Shown: piece by piece, positions 58,960 to 64,000 of the stretch
Position numbering within the stretch: position 1 is the stretch's first letter
How the letters are laid out: the number at the start of each line of letters is the position of its first letter
Assembly: GCA_018398815.1 (NCBI GenBank)
Contig: CM031626.1
Location: 42,125,201-42,189,200 of the forward strand
Direction of reading: 5' to 3'
Source: Conus ventricosus
Lineage: Eukaryota > Mollusca > Gastropoda > Neogastropoda > Conidae
Length of the DNA stretch: 64,000 nucleotides
The notes under the pieces: generated by a model
The model's database searches: none
Seen by the model: the letters and a program-made list of their open reading frames with translations, nothing else
Told to the model about the DNA's origin: nothing
Program-made: the position numbers and the translations under genes

Positions 58960-59707
58960 TTTTGCCTCAGCTGTCACCAGGAGAGTGGCACAGACTTCAG
59001 CAGGAGGACTCATCCATTGGGCCAATTTTGTCCTGCTGGCCAAGGAAGCCTGCTGCTGATAAGAATGGCGAGCTACAGGCCCTCATTCAGCAGCACGGTC
59101 GACTCATCTGCCGACAGGGGGTGCTCTATCGGCAAATGGTGGACCCTAAACTTGGGGTATGTGAGCAGCTGCTCCTTCCCACATCGCTCCGCCCCAAGGT
59201 TTTGTCATTAGTCTACAACCGCGAGGGTCACCAGGGCTACCAGCGTGCTGCAGAGATGCTGCGACCCCAGGTCTACTGGCCTGGTATGTGCCGGGATCTG
59301 GAGCAGCACTAGCCAAGTGTCGACCCTGCATGGTCAATCAGACTGCCAGTGCCTCCATGCCATCAGACCGTGCGCCAGAACCCAGGCCACCACAGGCTGC
59401 TGTGGCCTCCAGACAACGGGTCTGGCCCTGTCAGACAACTTCATTGCCTGACAGAAGTGACGCCCTGCCGTCATCTGTACCACCTGACTGGAGGAGATGG
59501 AAGCTGGAACCGCCACCAGACTCCAAGACAGACCGGCAGATGTTCCCACAGCCTAAACCCAGAGCCGTGGCCACTCGTGTTCCGCCTCTGGTACGTGCTG
59601 TCGATCCACCCGTGCCAGCCCCACAACGAACTTCCTGTCTGGCAGTGAAACTAGTGAAAAGGTATGATAGTGACAGCAGGGATGATCAGGAGTTTTTGCA
59701 TAGATAA
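58960..59707 (+). pseudogene. Integrase zinc-binding domain and Pol C-terminal remnant
   Basis: LQQEDSSIGPILSCWPRKPA and LQALIQQHGRLICRQGVLYR lead into YNREGHQGYQRAAEMLRPQV then YWPGMCRDL, the H-H half of the integrase HHCC domain. A stop and frame change follow, then KCRPCM supplies the C-x2-C half. The DDE core is missing; the sequence jumps to a Pro/Arg-rich tail that ends in TAG at 59705-59707. This is a large internal deletion derivative. RT and protease lay upstream of this domain and are also lost. Confidence 0.7.
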
Positions 59708-60387
59708 CCTAGTCGGATGTTACGGTAAATTATACTCCAGGACTGATTTATGATTAAATACTGTTGGGAAGAGGTGTTGCGGACTGTTTGTTAAACAATC
59801 ATTTGTTCATGTGTTTATTTTTTTTTGCACAAGCTAGTATATGTTGATTGTTCTTTATGTTGGAAAATGATGTATGCCCTTGTTTTTCAAAAAGCCAACC
59901 ATAGTGGTAAAAGAGAACTAAGTCGAGTGACATTTGCTGAGATTCTGCCCCAAAGTGCTATAACCCGTCCAAATTTATAACCTCCTGAGGACTTGACTCA
60001 AAACCCTTCCCAAGTATATTTTGTATTTGACCTTCTTGGAATGTTTAAAATAACAAATCCTTGCCAAGTCATTTTAGTACCTGACATCTTTGGATTTTGT
60101 TTAAATAACAAGTCCATTATTGTCACCCGGTACCCACCCAGTGTTTTGGATCTTCATGAATTTGTCTTCCCAGTCATTTCTGGCATCTGACTTTTTGAAT
60201 TCTGTTTAAATAACAAATTCTTTCAAGTCATTTTGGTATCCGACATTTTTTTTTTTTTTTTTTCAAATTACTAATCCACTATTGATCTAGTTGCAAAGCG
60301 AGACGACTGCAAGCGGAAATCTAAACAAATCTTAAATAAATGTTAGCGAACCGCCCAGAGAACGTGGACAAACGAGTCACAAGACAA

Positions 60388-60430
60388 AACACAACGCGTT
60401 TCGACCTCTTAGGTCTTCGTCAGGTGATGT
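60388..60430 (-). ncRNA. Hammerhead ribozyme-like motif, left arm
   Basis: On the minus strand: CTGACGA (60417-60423), stem GACCT/AGGTC with loop AAG, GAAA (60399-60402), then CGCGTT. It is the mirror image of the right-arm copy. Confidence 0.6.
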
Positions 60431-60600
60431 ATAAACGAATAAAACAACGAGAATTCACTTAGCTTTGATCGCATCAGATCGCTCAGGGTTCAGCGCAAGG
60501 AAGAAGGCGTTGATTCAACGCCTTCTTCCTTGCGCTGAACCCTGAGCGATCTGATGCGATCAAAGCTAAGTGAATTCTCGTTGTTTTATTCGTTTATACA

Positions 60601-60640
60601 TCACCTGACGAAGACCTAAGAGGTCGAAACGCGTTGTGTT
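60601..60640 (+). ncRNA. Hammerhead ribozyme-like motif, right arm
   Basis: CTGACGA (60605-60611), one A, stem GACCT (60613-60617)/AGGTC (60621-60625), GAAA (60626-60629), then CGCGTTGTG. CAC before the core can pair with GTG after the cleavage triplet to begin stem I. In a transcript through both arms the long hairpin would compete with ribozyme folding. Confidence 0.6.
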
Positions 60641-61222
60641 TTGTCTTGTGACTCGTTTGTCCACGTTCTCTGGGCGGTTCGCTAACATTTATTTAAGATT
60701 AATCCACTATTGTGAATTGGTACCTACCCAGTGCTTTGGGTTTTAACGCATTCTTCCTAATGATTTCTGATGTCTGACCTCTTGGAATTTTGTTTTAAAT
60801 AGCAAAGTCCAGTTTAGTCACTTATGTACCCAAAGTCCGGGTTTTGTTCATGAAAGGAATCCCTTGTAGTCATTTTGTATTTGACTTTTTGGAATTTTTG
60901 TTTAAAATACATGTCCATTCTAGTCAATATCCTCATTTCAATTGATGCGAATCTGCTGCTGACTTCCAGAAACTTTGATTAAAACAGAAAGCGCCTGGTA
61001 GTTGGAATAATATGAACACAAACAATGAGAGAGATAAGATGTTTTGACGCTTTGATGTTTTGATACATTGATGTTAGTGTTTTGTTTTGGGAGTAGCCAT
61101 GCCTCTAAAGACTTGATGGCTAAAGCTCCATTTTTTTCCTCGATTCATTTGTTGTACCCATACTTGGTAACTTGTCATTGTTGTGTCAGCGAGGACGCTG
61201 TTTGTAACAGAGTAATGGGGGA

Positions 61223-61565
61223 TGTAGCCGAGTACTAACAGTCAGTGTACATTTCTTGGTCACCCGTCGTAAACGAGATATTTTGTTCATGAGTTATCCC
61301 CCCCCCCCCTTACCTCCCTTGGTTGAATCTCATTTTTATTGTGGAAATTCTTTAAATCGTGAATACCTCAGAACCTACATAGTTGTATATACGTCGCTGA
61401 AGTCACAAAAAATAGTGTATTCTATTCATTTACAATCGTGTTGGACTGAGAAGCCCATATTTTTCCTAAAACCGGTATTTCGACCAAATTAATCTTGGCG
61501 CCATTTTGAATTGTCCGACGAACAAACTGTAAATAATTCTTGATTTCACAAAAAGTATGAGAGAA
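61223..61565 (+). mobile_element. 3' LTR, truncated
   Basis: It starts TGTAGCCGAGTACTAACAG directly after the polypurine run and follows the 5' LTR to CACAAAAAGTATGAGAGAAT. It then breaks into a 71-bp minisatellite. A C10 run is at 61300-61310. Confidence 0.7.
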
Positions 61566-61589
61566 TTGGGCTAGGATCACAGGAGACGT

Positions 61590-62291
61590 GCTGAGATCTT
61601 TAGGACGGCAATCAATGAATGGATGGACAACCAGAATCCTACTCCACACTGGGATAACGTGCCGAGACCTTTAGGACGGCAATCAATGAATGGATGGACA
61701 CTCGCTACTCCACACTGGGATGACGTGCCGAGACCCTTAAGACGGCAATCTATAAATGGATGGACAACCAGAATCCTACTCCACACTGGGATGACGTGCC
61801 GAGACCTTTAGGACGGCAATCTATGAATGGATGGACAACCAGAATCCTACTCCACACTGGGATGACGTGCCGAGACCTTTAGGACGGCAATCTATGAATG
61901 GATGGACAACGACAATCCTACTCCACACTGGGATGACGTGCCGAGACCTTTAGGACGGCAATCTATGAATGGATGAACAACGACAATCCTACTCCACACT
62001 GGGATGACGTGCCGAGACCTTTAGGACGGCAATCTATGAATGGATGGACAACGACAATCCTACTCCACACTGGGATGACGTGCCGAGACCTTTAGGACGG
62101 CAATCTATGAATGGATGGACAACGACAATCCTACTCCACACTGGGATGACGTGCCGAGACCTTTAGGACGGCAATCTATGAATGGATGGACAACGACAAT
62201 CCTACTCCACACTGGATGACGTGCCGAGACCTTTAGGACGGCAATCTATGAATGGATGGACAACCAGAATCCTACTCCACACTGGGATGAT
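61590..62291 (+). repeat. 71-bp minisatellite, 10 units
   Basis: Units carry CTTTAGGACGGCAATCTATG, AATGGATGGACAACGACAAT and CCTACTCCACACTGGGATGA. The last units pass without a break into the open frame at 62256. Confidence 0.95.
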
Positions 62292-62528
62292 TTGCCAGAC
62301 AACGACAGGAGTCAGTGGATGGACAACGAGAATCCTGCTCCACACTGGGATGATTGGCCAGGCAACGACGAGAGTCGGGACGTTGATGTTGAGACCGACT
62401 CAAAGACTGAATACGAGTCTGAACCACCTGAAGGCATCAGTGTATCACTATTTCGAGAACTGTCCAGCTGGAGGGCCTGCTGGAGATTGTTCAACCAGTG
62501 CTGCAAGAGTGTGCATTATTATAGATAA
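62256..62528 (+). pseudogene. Acidic reading frame fused to the 71-bp array, unrecognised
   Basis: The frame reads MDNQNPTPHWDDLPDNDRSQ, then WMDNENPAPHWDDWPGNDES, then an Asp/Glu-rich stretch and a Cys/Trp-containing tail before TAA (62526-62528). It repeats a MDN-NP-PHWDD motif, and the minisatellite unit encodes the same motif. The array therefore appears to have grown from this coding segment, losing frame because 71 is not a multiple of three. No start, promoter or splice evidence; the protein is unknown to me. It may be a domesticated or transposon gene end. Confidence 0.35.
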
Positions 62529-62681
62529 CTCAGAGGTGCGAGACATTCCATATTGATACAGAATTCCGTATAGCAATTTTTAAAAAAAATTATTTAATTT
62601 TCCTTCCTTTATTTCTTCTTTCGCGCCGATCGCCTACACCAACTAACACTGATCGCGCTCCCGGTTATATACAGCTTGACC

Positions 62682-63573
62682 ACCAGCCGCCGTGGCGAAG
62701 TGGTTAGCGTCGCGGACTCCCGGCTGGGAGGTCGTGGGTTCGAATCCCATCAGAGTCATGTGGGTTTTTTTTGCCCCGACGGGCTCCTACCCAGATTTGA
62801 GTTTGCTGCGGACTCAGTTGGGAAGACTGGGACCACACAGTCGAGTTTCATCCACTTAATGGATGCATTTCTGAGAGTGTTGCTCAAATTTCCTGACCAA
62901 CACTACAGGTGCCTGTATCTCTCGGGCCTGGTTGACGCCAGGATATATTATGAAAGGAAGCGTAGAGTACAGCCCTGTCATGTAATCTCAGACCGAAATG
63001 GAAATCCATAGCATCATCTTAATCATCCTCATTCCCATTGATCAGCATTAAAAAAAAAGTCTCAAATTCTGTGGCCCTTCATGCCCTGCTCTCATGGTGA
63101 CCTCAGTTTCGATGTCCTCTCCGCGTCTGTGGCCTTGGTTTGGTTCCGTCGGGGTCACCGGTATCGGCGAGTCCATGGGGGCTGTCGTTGGACGGACGTG
63201 GTGGCGCCCTCCGGAGGGAGAGCTCACTCACGCCGGCTCTGCGACTAAGCAATTATTGTCGTCAGTAGGGGGCTTAGTAGGTGGTGTCCTGCGTATGTTA
63301 GATCAGAACAGGCGCCACTGAACACCACCGAAGTGACTCGGCAGCAGTGCAGTGTCTCCTCCGGTGGGTTGCCTCATGACGACTTGACATTGACTGCTCA
63401 CTGTGGATTGCTGGTGTCGGGGCTGCGGCGGGGCCAGCCGGGCTATGGCTGTGGACGGGGTGTCGGAATGAGCGGCGTGGGTGCACTGCCTCTGAGGTAG
63501 CGCAGAGGTTGGGACAGCAAAAAAACAACCAAAAAAAGTACGAAAAAAATATTATTAAAAAAAAAAAATAAAA
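62682..63573 (+). mobile_element. 892-bp tRNA-headed retroposon with A-rich tail and 13-bp target duplication
   Basis: ATACAGCTTGACC occurs at 62669-62681 and again at 63574-63586, and the A-rich run at 63540-63573 precedes the second copy. The head (62688-62755) has an A box TGGCGAAGTGGTTAGC and a perfect B box GGGTTCGAATCCC. Parts of the body recur at 31575, 38790, 44640 and 45440. It inserted into an LTR copy that continues at 63587. It is long for a SINE and may be composite. Confidence 0.85.
62688..62755 (+). promoter_or_regulatory. tRNA-like Pol III promoter (A and B boxes) of the retroposon
   Basis: GTGGCGAAGTGGTTAGCG and GTGGGTTCGAATCCCATC lie at tRNA-like distance. The extra-arm length suggests a Ser/Leu-type ancestor. 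It is not called as a tRNA gene because it is the head of a repeated element. Confidence 0.7.
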
Positions 63574-63586
63574 ATACAGCTTGACC

Positions 63587-64000
63587 GGACCGCAAAGAAG
63601 ACAACGCAGCGCCGCACTCAAAATGAGCCTCGCGAGACAGCAAATGACAAAATCTCTGCTATCTGTCACAGCTTCTGCGTTGTCTAGCTCGCTGTACGTT
63701 CAAAGTATCCAAACATATTTGATATTGATGAAAACCTCAGAACCCAAGGAATAAAATGCAATAAGCCATATTTGACTATTCTGTGGCTGTGTAACGTTAT
63801 TGGTGATTAAAGTCCGAGAATGAACCCACTTTTAACGAGCTTACGTCATATTTTCCTCTATTTCGATGAAAAATGCTGAACAGCATGAAATATTTTTGTA
63901 ATGAATGAAAAGCTGGCATTTCGCTCTTTTTATACATATAAATTTCGTTATCCAAGATGCCGTCCAAGCGAAGAACTTTGCGTTTAAAATTGGATAGAAA
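63587..64000 (-). mobile_element. LTR fragment in reverse orientation, cut by the window edge
   Basis: It matches 15778-16200 of the solo LTR in the same (minus) sense (AACATATTTGATATT, CCCACTTTTAACGAGC, AGCATGAAATA). A TATA-like TTATATA (62665-62671) lies across the SINE insertion, as in the solo LTR. The outer end should lie beyond the window. Confidence 0.7.

Larger units (their letters stand above)
60285..60699. mobile_element. Inverted dimer of the hammerhead-bearing element: perfect palindrome with 185-bp arms
   Basis: Arms 60329-60513 and 60515-60699 are exact reverse complements around a single central T (60514), as read. A 44-bp extension (60285-60328, starting ATCTAGTTGCAAAGCGAG) is present on the left side only. 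A 13-bp duplication TAATCCACTATTG flanks the element (60272-60284 and 60700-60712). Each half is the 231-bp unit found singly at 18392-18622, about 95 percent identical by eye. Head-to-head or tail-to-tail copies with variable target duplications and a short one-sided extension are known for Penelope-like elements. Confidence 0.85.
59985..60930. repeat. About 55-bp degenerate tandem repeat, split by the palindrome
   Basis: Units share TGTTTAAATAACAAATCC-like and CAAGTCATTTTGGTACC-like words. They occur at 59985-60284 and resume at 60713-60930 after the 415-bp insertion. Confidence 0.75.
58023..61222 (+). mobile_element. Internal region of a deleted LTR retrotransposon
   Basis: It holds a gag-like frame, the zinc-binding start of an integrase and a Pol C-terminal tail, then tandem repeats, a palindromic ribozyme element and a purine run ATGGGGGA (61215-61222). 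The run lies directly before TGTAGCC of the next LTR, as a polypurine tract should. Protease, RT, RNase H and the integrase core are absent, so it cannot move by itself. Confidence 0.7.

Noticed and set aside
62688..62755. A functional tRNA gene
   Set aside because: The boxes are good, but the segment is the head of a retroposon with target duplications and the acceptor stem does not pair by eye.

Overview
The window looks like nuclear DNA of an invertebrate animal, most likely a mollusc and perhaps a gastropod. This is inferred from the many non-LTR and LTR retroelement remnants, the tRNA-derived SINEs, the very abundant (CA)n, (CT)n and poly-G tracts, and the spliced genes with long introns. 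There are no bacterial-type operons. Almost everything visible is intron, intergenic repeat or dead transposon.

The one host gene I can support runs on the minus strand from about 46.49 kb down to 7.53 kb. Eight small exons (46388-46486, 38189-38312, 33587-33736, 29571-29704, 19103-19226, 12825-12928, 9614-9711, 7534-7640) have GT-AG borders. In order they read as an N-terminal coiled coil followed by armadillo-type helices, matching HSF2BP (MEILB2), the BRCA2-binding meiotic recombination factor. Together they give about 313 codons against about 334 residues in the human protein, so only a short N-terminal piece is missing. Six of the seven introns carry minisatellite arrays. The last exon has a one-base frame break, and two upstream junctions are out of phase beside homopolymers.

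Region by region: 1-7.5 kb lies downstream of the gene and holds a LINE 3' end inserted in a 63-bp minisatellite plus other tandem repeats. 7.5-46.5 kb holds the HSF2BP exons separated by arrays of 28/29, 33, 35, about 40, 45 and 55 bp units, a solo LTR (15.5-16.9 kb), an L1-like LINE end (17.5-18.1 kb), a 231-bp hammerhead-ribozyme-bearing element (18.4 kb), several SINE families and a degraded RTE-like LINE (40.1-41.2 kb). About 21.1-28.7 kb looks like unpolished long-read consensus. 46.5-52 kb holds degenerate repeats, the 3' end of an I-type LINE, and a foldback element with telomere-like repeats inside it. 52.4-56.0 kb is a nearly complete but broken I-type LINE (endonuclease, RT, RNase H, zinc finger; minus strand). 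56.0-61.6 kb is an internally deleted LTR retrotransposon with a microsatellite-swollen 5' LTR, and a perfect 185-bp-arm palindrome carrying the same hammerhead element sits inside it. 61.6-64 kb holds a 71-bp minisatellite that runs into an acidic reading frame, an 892-bp tRNA-headed retroposon with a clean target duplication, and an inverted LTR piece cut by the window edge.

The items most worth a second look are the ribozyme elements (monomer and inverted dimer, each with target duplications), the minisatellite-packed HSF2BP gene with its frame problems, and the foldback element with telomere-like repeats.
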